Source: Amoebidium appalachense
Taxonomy: Eukaryota > Ichthyosporea
Direction of reading: 5' to 3'
Length of the DNA stretch: 64,000 bases
Assembly: GCA_963693365.1 (NCBI GenBank)
Contig: CAVNZM010000002.1
Coordinates: 13,082,001-13,146,000, forward strand
Of the stretch, positions 7,777-19,255 are shown piece by piece. Numbering within the stretch: position 1 is the stretch's first letter; the number at the start of each line of letters is the position of its first letter. The translations under genes were made by a program, and so were the position numbers. The notes beneath the pieces were generated by a model. It saw only the letters and a program-made list of their open reading frames with translations, was not told where the DNA came from and did no database searches.

Positions 7777-7867
7777 ATAAATAAGCCACGGGCAAAAAGG
7801 TCAAAGCAGCGCAGAGTTTGCCAATATCCGGTCAAAGCTAGCGCAAAGTAGTGAACATTCAATAAAG

Positions 7868-7941
7868 CTAGCGCACACGGTAATAGCGCTCATGACCCTA
7901 CTCTCAAACAACACAGGTGCAAGCGCACGCATATCCCCCCC

Positions 7942-7989
<48 letters not shown>

Positions 7990-8211
7990 GCGCCCGGTGA
8001 TAGCGCTGATGACCCATCTCTCCAACATGCGCAAGCATTGGGCCCCCCCCCCCCCCCCCCCCCCCCACCCACCCACCCCCCTACACACGCACAAACACAA
8101 AGCGCCCGGTGATAGCGCTCATGCCCCTTCTCTCACACAACACATGTGGAAGCGCCCGGTGATAGCGCTCATGAGCCTACACTCAAACATAACAGGTGCA
8201 ACCACACGCAT

Positions 8212-8251
<40 letters not shown>

Positions 8252-8410
8252 ACACACGTACAAACACAAAGCGCCCGGTGATAGCGCTCATGCCCCTTCT
8301 CTCACACAACACATGTGGAAGCGCCCGGTGATAGCGCTCATGAGCCTACACTCAAACATAACAGGTGCAACCACACGCATTGCCCCCACCCCCCCCCCCC
8401 CCCCCCCCCC

Positions 8411-8479
<69 letters not shown>

Positions 8480-8608
8480 ACACACGCACAAACACAAAGC
8501 GCCCGGTGATAGCGCTCATGCCTCTTCTCTCACACAACACATGTGGAAGCGCCCGGTGATAGCGCTCTTGCGCCTACACTCAAACATAACAGGTGCAAGC
8601 ACACGCAT

Positions 8609-8650
<42 letters not shown>

Positions 8651-9112
8651 CCCCACACACGCACAAACACAAAGCGCCCGGTAATAGCGCTCATGCCCCT
8701 TCTCTCAAACAACACATGTGGAAGCGCCCGGTGATAGCGCTCACAACCCTGCTCTCAAACAACACATGTGGAAGCGCCCGGTGATAGCGCTCATGACCCT
8801 ACTCTCAAACAACACATGTGCAAGCGCACGCATTGGACCCCCCCCCCCCCCCCCCCCCCCCCTCACACACACACACACACACACATGCACACGGTGGCTG
8901 CGTATCACTGTGCGCTTGCACCTGTGTTGTTTGAGAGTAGGGTCATGAGCGCTATCACCGTGCGCTTGCACCTGTGTTGTTTGAGAGTAGGGTCATGAGC
9001 GCTATCACCGTGCGCTTGCACCTGTGTTGTTGGAGAGTAGGGTCATGAGCGCTATCACCGTGCGCTTGCACCTGTGTTGTTGGCGAGTAGGGTCAATGAC
9101 ATGATCGCTATC
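7868..9112. repeat. Minisatellite of about 50 bp units, in both orientations, with poly-C spacers
   Basis: The units contain GATAGCGCTCATG and a CTCTC(A/C)AACA segment and end in GCAAGCGCACGC. From 7868 to about 8833 they run in one direction, interrupted by poly-C/(CA)n tracts. From about 8900 to 9112 four tandem copies run as the reverse complement (GTGCGCTTGCACC...GGTCATGAGCGCTATC). No gene is present; proline- or glycine-homopolymer frames here are artefacts. Confidence 0.88.
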
Positions 9113-9190
9113 ACCATACCCTTGCTCATGAGCGCCCCCCCCCCCCCCCCCAAACCCTCCTCCCATCTGCCCGCACAACCCCAACCCCAC

Positions 9191-9198
9191 ATTATATC
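9191..9198 (+). promoter_or_regulatory. Possible TATA box of the Cys-rich membrane protein gene
   Basis: ATTATATC about 15-20 nt before the ATG at 9213. This is closer to the start than other TATA boxes in the cluster, so the assignment is weak. Confidence 0.35.
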
Positions 9199-9212
9199 GT
9201 GCACCGGGTAAC

Positions 9213-9605
9213 ATGGACGCTGGCGCACCCCTTCCCCCACCCAGCCCATTCGCACCCCCTCCCCCGATCCGCACAAGCCCGCGCAGCACCCCCGGGCCCT
9301 CCCCCATCCTACTGGCCATCCTGGCCGGCCTGATCCTCTACGTGCTCTGGGACACGTTCAGCCCACGTGTGCGGCGGCGCCTGGCAGTGCTCAAGTGCCA
9401 GCGTGCGTGCCCAATGTGTGCCAGCTGCGGCAGCTGCGTTCCCCGCCGCAAGTGTGCGCACTGCCCCCGCTGCCACGTGTGCGGTGCCAGCCCCACTCGG
9501 TGCGCACAGTGCCCCGCATGCACGCGCTGCCCGCCCGAGCAGAAGTGCCCGGTGTGCCCCACGTGTGCGCATGCGCCTGCGGTGGTGATCAAGGAGCGCA
9601 CTTGA
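9213..9605 (+). CDS. Small membrane protein: proline-rich head, one TM, Cys-rich tail
   Basis: This ORF is 130 aa. Residues 1-30 are Pro/Ser rich. Residues about 31-48 (ILLAILAGLILYVLW) form one strongly hydrophobic segment. A basic stop-transfer stretch (RVRRRL) follows. The tail has about 20 Cys, mostly as CPxC, CxxC and CAxC pairs spaced as in repeated metal-binding or disulfide knots. There is no N-terminal signal before the Pro-rich head, so a single-pass anchor with the tail on one side is expected. It is not recognised as a known family. Small membrane proteins with this layout are common in large DNA viruses and would fit the cluster to the left. Confidence 0.6.
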   Translation: MDAGAPLPPPSPFAPPPPIRTSPRSTPGPSPILLAILAGLILYVLWDTFSPRVRRRLAVLKCQRACPMCASCGSCVPRRKCAHCPRCHVCGASPTRCAQCPACTRCPPEQKCPVCPTCAHAPAVVIKERT

Positions 9606-9641
9606 AGGCTTGGGTGAGCAGAGATTTTTGTGGCATAGAGT

Positions 9642-9902
9642 ATGGCGTACCGATGGGAGTACAAGCTGAAGGAGGAGCCCGGCAAGGCACCCGTGGTGCA
9701 GGCAACTATTGTGCCGACCGAGGCCACCACCCGGCGGACGAAAATGGAGCAACGAGTATATGCACAAGAGCTTGCGGAAAAGGGCTATATAGATCTGCCC
9801 GATGAGTTGGCGGAGAAGTGTGGATTCAAGAAGTGGGTGCCCAAGAATCAACGACAGACAGCAATTGTACTGCAGAAGATGATGGAGCCTGAGGATGCAT
9901 AG
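9642..9902 (+). CDS. Hypothetical 86-aa protein
   Basis: This ORF starts 37 nt after the previous stop. It is basic and lysine rich, predicted mostly helical, with no signal peptide or TM. A KMEQRVYAQELAEKGYIDLPDEL stretch (abbreviated by its ends KMEQ and PDEL) looks like a folded helical domain. Codon use and tight spacing with the 9213 gene suggest a real co-oriented gene. No family recognised. Confidence 0.5.
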   Translation: MAYRWEYKLKEEPGKAPVVQATIVPTEATTRRTKMEQRVYAQELAEKGYIDLPDELAEKCGFKKWVPKNQRQTAIVLQKMMEPEDA

Positions 9903-9937
9903 AGACCTACACAAGCCAAAGGATGAATGGACTCACA

Positions 9938-10010
9938 CCACAAACATGGAAAATGTAAATGACGAGAGAATCTCCACAAACATGGAAAATGTAAATGACG
10001 AGAGAATCTG
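9938..10010. repeat. Two-copy direct repeat of about 36 bp
   Basis: Two adjacent copies of a unit containing AACATGGAAAATGTAAATG and GACGAGAGAATCT, just after the 86-aa gene. Confidence 0.8.
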
Positions 10011-10091
10011 TTGGGGTTTAATTTTGATGAGCTGGAGTCTATCTCCCCCCCCCCCCCCCTCCCCCCCCTCCCCTACACCGTTCAATGAAAA

Positions 10092-10286
10092 CTTGGTAGC
10101 ATGTGTATCATTGTGTGTATGTGTGTGTGTGTGTGTGTGTGTTTGTGTGTGTGTGTGCGTGTGTGTATGTGTGTGTGTGTGTGTGTGTGTGCGTGTGTGT
10201 GTGTGTGTGTATGTGTGTTTGTGTGTGTGTGTGCGTGTGTGTGCGTGTGTGTGTGTGTGTGTGCGTGTGCGTGTGTGTGTGTGTGT

Positions 10287-10357
<71 letters not shown>

Positions 10358-10375
10358 TGTTTGTGTGTGTGTGAC
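10092..10375. repeat. (GT)n microsatellite
   Basis: About 280 bp of GT with scattered interruptions; all CVCVCV/HTHTHT frames here are spurious. Confidence 0.95.
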
Positions 10376-10620
10376 AATGTACGTGCCAGTGTGCTCGTAC
10401 ACAGATTGAAAAGGAGACTTGGGGTATATTAAATGGAGTCTCTCCCGCTACCACGGGCAAATACATTCAATAGTCATTACGGAAACTTGGTACTGTTACC
10501 GGGCAAATACAATATACATGAAAATTTGGATAAGATTGAAGCAGATCACATTCGAATAAACATTACAGAAAACTTGGTATGAAAACTTTGTACCACGTCT
10601 TTCCTCCACCACACCCATCA

Positions 10621-10860
10621 CAAACCCTAAGTAAGATGTGAATGTGGGGCCTACCCGCCGCCACCACCACAACTACGTTTCCCCCACCGCACCCACCACA
10701 AACCCTAAGTAAGATGTGAATGTGGGGCCTACCCGCCGCCACCACCACAACTACGTTTCCCCCACCGCACCCACCACAAACCCTAAGTAAGATGTGAATG
10801 TGGGGCCTACCCGCCGCCACCACCACAACTACGTTTCCCCCACCGCACCCACCACAAACC
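10621..10860. repeat. 78-bp tandem repeat, three copies
   Basis: A unit containing CCCTAAGTAAGATGTGAATG and CCGCCGCCACCACC repeats with an exact 78-bp period, immediately downstream of the JmjC stop codon. Confidence 0.88.
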
Positions 10861-10869
10861 ATGTGTGGT

Positions 10870-11211
10870 CTACCCACTCAAAAGCTCCTCCTCGAACTGC
10901 TCAAGCTCCTCCTCGAACTGCTCGATGTCAGCCTTGTACTTCTCTCTCAGCTTTTTCCACTGTGCATGGGACACCTGTGGGTTGATAGTTGGGTGTAAGT
11001 AGTAGTCCAGCCAGGTGATTTGTTTATGCAAGGCTCAGACATCACTGTATGCCATTACCTCAAACACACCCACGCACCCACCAATACACCACCATGGCAC
11101 ACACCCACAGGAAACGAACTCCTACGTGTGGACCAGGTCAAGAAAAACTCTGCAAGGACCCAAAAAACCGTTTTTACGAACCCCTACATGTAATCGTGAA
11201 TGCTAGGGCAT

Positions 11212-11273
<62 letters not shown>

Positions 11274-13728
11274 GTGTTTTTTTGTTTGTTGTTTTTTTTT
11301 GGTTTGTTTTTTTTTTTGTTTGTTTTTTTTTTTGTTTTTTTTTTTTTTTTTTTTTGGGGGGGGGGGGGTACCTCGAAAACGAGTTCCCTGTCAGTGTAGC
11401 CACACGTGCATGCCGGGGGGGGGCTTCTTGCCAGCGACCACAAGCCAGTTGACCGTGGCAAAATTTACCGCCTCGGCCAAGCTGCTACCAGCAGCATACC
11501 CAAAGTGGTATGCTCCAGGCAAGGTGCAGATGACCTCACCGGCGTGCTGAACCGTGCGCTGCACGGGGATGCCCTTCTTCATCAAATAACGGGGGTGGAT
11601 GAACACAGACTGCCCCACCCAAATGTTAGTCATATGAAAACCCGGGTGGTCGTTTTTGTAAGTGCTTTTTTGGTTCTTGTTCTTCACGTCTGTGTCTACC
11701 ACTTGTTCTTCACGTCTGTGTCTACCACTTGTTCTTTGTGTCTACCACTTGTTCTTCACGTCTGTATCTACCACTCCCTCTCTCCCTCTTCTTGTTCGTC
11801 CTCTGTTACTGTGTGTGTGTGGTCGTTTTTTTTTTTATTGTTTTTTTTTTTTTTTTTTTTTTTTTTTTTGGTGGGGGGGCCTACCTTATGCTGTGTGACT
11901 TTCTTACAGATACCGGCCCCCGAAAGCTCAAGTCTCTCGTAGATATCCTCGAGGATAGACGTAACCTGTTCCTCGTACTCTGCACTGATCACGAACCAGA
12001 TTTTCTTTCCTGGCCCACGGACCATGATGTTGACACTCCCAAGTAGAAGGTCTTCTGTGTGGAGCACAATCGGACCCCCAGTCGTGACACTGCAAAGAGG
12101 CATGGGATTAGTTGGGGCTAAAACAGTAATTACTTCCGACTAGATGTGGCCCCAATACATTCCGAAAAGACCGACCCATACACACACCCAGGATGGTTCT
12201 GTGAACATAAGGGGCGTTCTGCAAGCCTGCCTTTTTCCTTTGTTTAATTATTTTTTTTTTTTTGGGGGGGGGGGGGGGGGGCATACTTATAGAGCATCGG
12301 TGTTGAGATGCCCACACGATCTTTGAATTCTCTTGATACTATTGAGTCAAGCGTCTCCAAGCTGAACATGTAGTCGATTTCTTTCTTCACCACCTGTCCC
12401 TCCTGTTAGTGCCTTCATGTTCACCATTCAACAACACACAGCATGCCTACATATACCCACCACAGTGCATCAACACAACATACACTCTCCGCTGCACACC
12501 CACGCACGCACGCATGCCTACACAACATACACCCCACGCACGCACGCATCCCTACACAACATACACTCTCCGCACAAACACACGCACGCACGCATCCCTA
12601 CACAACATCCACTCTCCGCACAAACACACGCCCGCACGCATCCCTACACAACACCACGCACACATGCCTACGCAACATACACTCTCCGCACAAACACACG
12701 CACGCACGCATCCCTACACAACATACACTCTCCGCACAAACACACGCCCGCACACATCCCTACACACACGCACACATGCCTACGCAACATACACTCTCCA
12801 CACAAACACACGCACGCACGCATGCACAACATACACTCTCTGCACAAACACACGCACGCACACATGCACAACATACACTCTCCGCACAAACACACGCACG
12901 CACGCATGCACAACATACACTCTCTGCACAAACACACGCACGCACGCATGCACAACATACACTCTCTGCACAAACACACGCACGCACGCATGCACAACAT
13001 ACACTCTCTGCACAAACACACGCACGCACACATGCACAACATACACTCTCCGCACAAACACACGCACGCACGCATGCACAACATACACTCTCTGCACAAA
13101 CACACGCACGCACGCATGCACAACATACACTCTCTGCACAAACACACGCACGCACATCGCCGCACACATACGTACCTCACTGGGTGTATGGGTGTTCTTA
13201 AGAGGCTTCAGATCTGTTCCGTAAAGGAACATTGATTTTTCACCATCCGATAGGGAGTCCAACAACCTCCAAAACTCCTCCTCCCCCACCGGATCCCCCT
13301 GCCCAATCGTGTTAGCCCCTGTTCATGGTAACCACATCCTAGTGGTTGCAAATACGCACCTCTGGAATTTGCCCTATGATGTCCTCCCTATAAACGAGGA
13401 AGACATCCCTGATGGTGGTAGCCTCCACCCAAATCCGGGTGTAGGATTTTCTCACTCGTGTGGCCTGAGCAGCCTTTTTCAGCCCCTGCACTACCGGCTC
13501 GGGAGGCACGAACTTGACGGCACCAGCTGCCCGAAACTCGTGTTCTTTTTCGATTGACAAAACTATCTTCTCCAAGGAGAGCTTTTCTAGATGCATTTGG
13601 CGGAGATGTGCTACGGGTACCTCGTTGAACCCCGCCACCTCCCCAGTCTCAGTGTCTTGTTGTTGCCCCCTGTCCACCTCTCCCGCTTCTTGCTCTGTGT
13701 GTGCGTGTGTGTGTGTGCGTGTGCGTGT

Positions 13729-13759
<31 letters not shown>

Positions 13760-13950
13760 GCCGAGTGCATACATGCGTGCAGGTGCCTTTCCGTGGTGTG
13801 TGTGTGTGTGTGTGTGTGTCATGCATGCGTGCAGGTGCCTTCCCGTGGTGTGTGTGTGTGTGTGTGTGTGTCATGCATGCGTGCAGGTGCCTTTCCGTGG
13901 TGTGTGTGTGTGTGTGTGTGTGTCATGCATGCGTGCAGGTGCCTTCCCGT

Positions 13951-13984
<34 letters not shown>

Positions 13985-14166
13985 ATGCATGCGTGCAGGT
14001 GCCTTTCCGTGGTGTGTGTGTGTGTGTGTGTGTGTCATGCATGCGTGCAGGTGCCTTCCCGTGGTGTGTGTGTGTGTGTGTGTGTGTGTCATGCATGCGT
14101 GCAGGTGCCTTCCCGTGGTGTGTGTGTGTGTGTGTGTGTCATGCATGCGTGCAGGTGCCTTCCCGT

Positions 14167-14203
<37 letters not shown>

Positions 14204-14423
14204 GGGGGGAGCCAGGGGGGGGGGGGGGGGTTTAGCCGAGTGCATACATGCGTGCAGGTGCCTTTCCGTGGTGTGTGTGTGTGTGTGTGTGTGCGTCATG
14301 CATGCGTGCAGGTGCCTTCCCGTGGTGTGTGTGTGTGTGTGTGTCATGCATGCGTGCAGGTGCCTTCCCGTGGTGTGTGTGTGTGTGTGTGTGTGTCATG
14401 CATGCGTGCAGGTGCCTTCCCGT

Positions 14424-14474
<51 letters not shown>

Positions 14475-14551
14475 GAGGGGAGCCAGAGGGGGGGGGGGGG
14501 GGGGGGGCCCGGTTAGCCGAGTGCATACATGCGTGCAGGTGCCTTTCCGTG

Positions 14552-14607
<56 letters not shown>

Positions 14608-14673
14608 GAGGGGAGCCAGAGGGGGGGGGGGGGGGGTAGCCGAGTGCATACATGCGTGCAGGTGCCTTTCCGT

Positions 14674-14714
<41 letters not shown>

Positions 14715-14781
14715 GAGGGGAGCCAGAGGGGGGGGGGGGGGGGTTAGCCGAGTGCATACATGCGTGCAGGTGCCTTTCCGT

Positions 14782-14826
<45 letters not shown>

Positions 14827-14896
14827 GGGGGGAGCCAGGGGGGGGGGGGGGGGGGGGGTTAGCCGAGTGCATACATGCGTGCAGGTGCCTTTCCGT

Positions 14897-14938
<42 letters not shown>

Positions 14939-15003
14939 GGGGGGGAGCCAGAGGGGGGGGGGGGGTTAGCCGAGTGCATACATGCGTGCAGGTGCCTTTC
15001 CGT

Positions 15004-15048
<45 letters not shown>

Positions 15049-15112
15049 GGGGGGGAGCCAGAGGGGGGTGGGGGTTAGCCGAGTGCATACATGCGTGCAG
15101 GTGCCTTTCCGT

Positions 15113-15148
<36 letters not shown>

Positions 15149-15174
15149 ATGCATGCGTGCAGGTGCCTTTCCGT

Positions 15175-15221
<47 letters not shown>

Positions 15222-15284
15222 GAGGGGAGCCAGAGGGGGGGGGGGGTTAGCCGAGTGCATACATGCGTGCAGGTGCCTTTCCGT

Positions 15285-15335
<51 letters not shown>

Positions 15336-15401
15336 GGGGGGGAGCCAGAGGGGGGGGGGGGGGTTAGCCGAGTGCATACATGCGTGCAGGTGCCTTTCCG
15401 T

Positions 15402-15455
<54 letters not shown>

Positions 15456-15518
15456 GGGGGAGCCAGAGGGGGGGGGGGGGTTAGCCGAGTGCATACATGC
15501 GTGCAGGTGCCTTTCCGT

Positions 15519-15566
<48 letters not shown>

Positions 15567-17149
15567 ATGCATGCGTGCAGGTGCCTTTCCGTGGTGTGTG
15601 TGTGTGTGTGTGTGTGTGTGTCATGCATGCGTGCAGGTGCCTTTCCGTGGTGTGTGTGTGTGTGTGTGTGTGTGTCATGCATGCGTGCAGGTGCCTTCCT
15701 GTGGTGTGTGTGTGTGTGTGTGTGTGTGTCATGCATGCGTGTAGGTGCCTTCCTGTGGTGTGTGTGTGTGTGTGTGTGTGTAGGGGGGGAGGGGGGGGGG
15801 GGGGGGATGGGGGGTGGGATAGGCCTAGGTGCATGCATGCGTGCAGGTGCCTTCCCGTGGTGTGTGTGTGTGGGGGGGGGGGGGGATAAGCCGAGGTGCA
15901 TGAATGCGTGCAGGTGCCTTCCCGTGGTGTGTGTGTGTGGGGGGGGGGGGGGGGGGGGGGGGGGGATAAGCCGAGGTGCATGCATGCGTGCAGGTGCCTT
16001 CCCGTGGTGTGTGTGTGTGGGGGGGGGGGGGATAAGCCGAGGTGCATGCATGCGTGCAGGTGTGTGATGGCTTCAATGTGTGGGTGATGGTGGTGTAGGT
16101 GGTTGGGTAATTGGGTGGTTGGTTGTGTGTGTGTGGGGGGGGGGGGTTACCTGGCTGGAAATCCCACTCTCCCCCTTCTCCCTCTCCCTCTCCACTCTCC
16201 CCCTTCTCCCTCTCCAACCCCCTCTTCCCCTTCTCCCTCTCCCTCTCCACTCTCCCCCTTCTCCCTCTCCTCTCCACTCTCCCCCTTCTCCCTCTCCAAC
16301 CCCCTCTTCCCCTTCTCCCTCTCCTCTCCACTCTCCCCCTTCTCCCTCTCCAACCCCCTCTTCCCCTTCTCCCTCTCCTCTCCACTCTCCCCCTTCTCCC
16401 TCTCCTCTCCACTCTCCCCCTTCTCCCTCTCCAACCCCCTCTTCCCCTTCTCCCTCTCCTCTCCACTCTCCCCCTTCTCCCTCTCCAACCCCCTCTTCCC
16501 CCTCTCCTTCATCATCACTCTTGTGGACCTCCACTTTTGCCCGCTTTTTCGGGTGGTTAATTGTCGGGGCCGGCAGTTTGACAGCAGGTCTGTCTGGAGG
16601 GCTGCGTGCAGCCCCATCCCACCACACTTCCCATCCGAGCCTTTTGAATATCCAAAAAATTTGTTTCTCCCCCGGCAAAGAACCCGATACTTCAGGTATG
16701 TGACTTAAGTCGTCGCTGCCACTGAAAGTGGAAAGTCGACTGAGCATCGCCGCCAAACCATCCGAGTTTCCATGATAGCTGCCAAGATCGTAAACTCTCC
16801 ATTGAGGGCCACCCCATTTCAGAATCCAAGCAATAGTCGTATTGATACCCTTGTTGTTTTCGAGTTGTTGCAACTGATATTTGTTCCTGTGATACAGACG
16901 CCCGTCGTTGAGTTCAAACAAGAAGACCGAAACATGATCTGAATCGTTGGGTTTCACAGCGTGTAATATTGGTGCCGTCTTCTTTCTTTGATAACGATTA
17001 AAACCCTGTCGTGTGAATAGCTCTTCACCCGTAAAAATGATTGTAGGATCAGTATGTTTCGAGAATATGAATGTTGGTGGGTTTGCTTGTATGCTACTCT
17101 GGAACGCATCATTGATGAGCGCCAGAAACTGTTCGTTGGTAGCAGCCAT
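10870..17149 (-). CDS. JmjN/JmjC-domain histone lysine demethylase (KDM4/KDM5-like), multi-exon
   Basis: Exons on the minus strand are 17149-16151, 13692-13360, 13298-13176, 12402-12287, 12089-11885, 11609-11372, a tentative 22-nt exon 11147-11126, and 11033-10870. The first six join in compatible phases. Exon 1 (333 aa) ends in a GEGEGEE-type acidic repeat. Exon 2 carries a JmjN-like segment ([11 protein letters not shown]). Exons 3-6 carry the JmjC core: [15 protein letters not shown], then HTED (metal-binding His and Glu), SVNIMV and GKKIWFV (2-oxoglutarate Asn and Lys), and AYHFGY (third metal ligand), ending in [11 protein letters not shown]. This predicts an Fe(II)/2-oxoglutarate chromatin demethylase. 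A run of nine C in exon 6 (11415-11423) shifts the frame to an early stop; one C fewer restores a Cys-containing continuation (CTC) and gives 732 aa overall. That is either a homopolymer sequencing error or a lesion. Confidence is high for exons 2-6, moderate for exon 1, low for the 22-nt exon. Confidence 0.8.
11213..11371. repeat. (GT)n, T-rich and poly-G tract in the JmjC intron
   Basis: On the coding strand, poly-C then poly-A begins right after the exon 6 donor (GTACC), followed by (CA)n. Confidence 0.85.
12455..13166. repeat. 42-bp minisatellite filling a JmjC intron
   Basis: Units with ACAACATACACTCTC, GCACAAACACACG and CACGCACGCATGC repeat about 15 times. The later copies have an exact 42-bp period and earlier copies vary. 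The array lies wholly between exons 3 and 4. Confidence 0.9.
13700..16072. repeat. Composite (GT)n/poly-G minisatellite filling JmjC intron 1
   Basis: Roughly 30 units share GCATACATGCGTGCAGGTGC or CATGCATGCGTGCAGGTGC followed by CTT(T/C)CCGTGG and (GT)n. Some units also carry GGGGAGCCAG, poly-G and TTAGCCGAG. It occupies almost all of the intron 13693-16150; long ORFs across it are artefacts. Confidence 0.92.
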
Positions 17150-17241
17150 GTTGTTTGTGTGTATTTTGTGTGTGATTGTGAGCTTTTTCTCGTCTGCGAG
17201 CGCGCTTGCTATGTGCTTGTGCCACTGCTGCGCTCGCGCTC

Positions 17242-17308
<67 letters not shown>

Positions 17309-18190
17309 CTGCCTGTGTGCTTGTGCCACTGCTGCGCTCGCGTCTAGTCTACAATGTGTGTGTTTAAAATGTGTCGGGAAAAACGTGAAGGAAATTCTAC
17401 GTGTCTGTATTCAAAGAAGAAAAGGCAGCTAAAAGCGCGACGTGCACAGACTAACAGGTCTGTGTTCTCGTTCTTTGTTTTGACTCTGGCCTGCTTGCAA
17501 CGTAAACAGTTTCAGCGCCGGGGTGCAAGTGACACGAACTGAAGTGGCGCGCTTCAATCATGTCATTGAAATGATAGCTGACCAATCAATAGTTTGTCCT
17601 GTTTGCCCAATTGCAAAATGGAATGTGTATTGGGCAATACTCGGCGCGCGTACGTGATAACTGGCCAATCAGTAAGATCGTTTCACCGACCCGGCTGCCC
17701 CTCTGCGTAGCCAAATTTGTGGCTAATTAAGTGTTATAACTTAGCAATAAAAATAATATACCCAAAATGATTAATTTATATTTATTATGCAAATATTTGC
17801 TTAGAAATTTGTGTGGAAAGCGTTTTCTGAAACCAGTCTACGAAAAGCCTTTAGGATTTGCAACATCGTATCAAATTGGCTAATCAGATCATGCCATGGC
17901 CGACACGCGTTTGCCCTTAGTACCAGTGCCCGATAGCCCCTATCCAACAATCACTGAATGATTCGCGTGCATTTGGGAATATTCGCGCCCGTGATAACTG
18001 GCTTATCAACTCAGCTGCTAATTATAGTATTACCGCCCTTGCTCCCCAGGACCCTTCCGCGAAGCAATATATATCGCTAATATGTACCAATAAATACCAA
18101 AAGCACCAAAATAAATTGATTATACACTTTCTTAATACAAAAATTATGTGTGGAAAGCGTTTTGTGAATCCGGCATCTGAAGAGCCGATG
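17150..18190. other. Upstream region of the JmjC gene; no gene seen
   Basis: Contains (GT)n at about 17243-17307. It then holds several CCAATCA(G/A) boxes in unique AT-rich sequence (for example near 17580, 17663 and 17878), which could belong to the JmjC promoter or to flanking repeats. Confidence 0.5.
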
Positions 18191-18515
18191 GGGCACTTGG
18201 CCAATCAGATTATGACATGCGCTGCCTGGAGTGCCAGTGCCCTATCACGTGGATCCAACTGTTATACACCAATCAGAGCACGGAGAAGTCCGCGAATGAG
18301 ATGGCCAATCAGATTATGAAATTCGCTGCCTGGAGTGCCAGTGCCCTATCACTGACGTGGATCCAACTGTTATACACCAATCAGAGCACAAAGAAGTCCG
18401 CGAATGAGATGACCATTGGACAATCAGATTATGAAATTCGCTGCCTGGAGTGCCAGTGCCCGATCACTGACGTGGATCCAACAATCAGAGCACAAAGAAG
18501 TCCGCGAATGAGATG
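18190..18515. repeat. CCAATCAG-containing tandem repeat, three to four units
   Basis: Units of about 105-120 bp carry AATCAGATTATGA, CTGCCTGGAGTGCCAGTGCC, a GATCCAAC word and AGTCCGCGAATGAGATG. Each unit carries CCAAT boxes, so the array may act as a promoter or enhancer or be an ordinary satellite. Confidence 0.82.
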
Positions 18516-18524
18516 CTATTGGAT

Positions 18525-18526
18525 AT

Positions 18527-18583
<57 letters not shown>

Positions 18584-18855
18584 GTGTGTGCGTGTGTGTG
18601 TGCGTGTGTGTGTGAGCTGTGTGTGCAAAAAGAGGGGAAATAAGCGCTGCATACAAAAGCCCCGAAGTGGAGTATACGACAAACCCAGCGCCAAAGCTTC
18701 ATACCCAAAGTGGATACAATAAAAAGACAGTTGCTGTGTGTGCAAAGCTGTGTGTGCAAAAAGAGGGGAAATAAGCGCTGCATACAAAAGCCCCGAAGTG
18801 GAGTATACGACAAACCCAGCGCCAGCGCTTCATACCCAAAGTGGATACAATATTT
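18525..18855. repeat. (GT)n followed by a two-copy repeat of about 130 bp
   Basis: After (GT)n, two copies of a segment with GAGGGGAAATAAGCGCTGC and CATACCCAAAGTGGATACAA lie at about 18629-18722 and 18758-18851. Confidence 0.85.
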
Positions 18856-19255
18856 TACATCTCATGCACTACAAGGCTTGGCAAAGCCTGGTCCTCGGTC
18901 CTCAGTCCTCAATGGATCCCCTTATAAGAACATTTTGCTTCTAAAAATCATCGGTGATGGCCTTTTTGATCAGTTCACAGCCGCGTTTGCACATGAATGA
19001 ATTTTGCTTTATTTTGGCTTTGTGTAAGGGGTTTTTTTCAGTTCACGGTGTGTTTGCACGCGATAGAATTTTCGTTTGCTTTGCTTTTTGTAAATAATTC
19101 AGTGACGACTTTTTTTGTTCGTATCTCTATTTCAGTGACGACTTTTTTTTGTTCGTATCTTTTTTTTTTTGGGAAGAAGTGTCTGACTCTTGACCTCCAC
19201 GTTTTTCAGGGTAGTCTTTTCTATTTCACATTCCCCTCTTTTGAATTTGTGAACC

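Noticed and set aside
8100-8833. CRISPR-like array (regular repeats with differing spacers)
   Set aside because: The spacers are poly-C/(CA)n and repeat lengths vary. The host is eukaryotic, and it is a minisatellite.
10092-16072. Long ORFs of Cys-Val, His-Thr, Pro or Gly repeats here and in other simple-repeat tracts
   Set aside because: They are translations of (GT)n, (CA)n, poly-C and poly-G in every frame and on both strands, with no non-repetitive coding sequence.
16190-16500. CCCTCTCC repeat as an intergenic satellite
   Set aside because: On the minus strand it is the in-frame acidic GEGEGEE repeat of JmjC exon 1, continuous with unique coding sequence.
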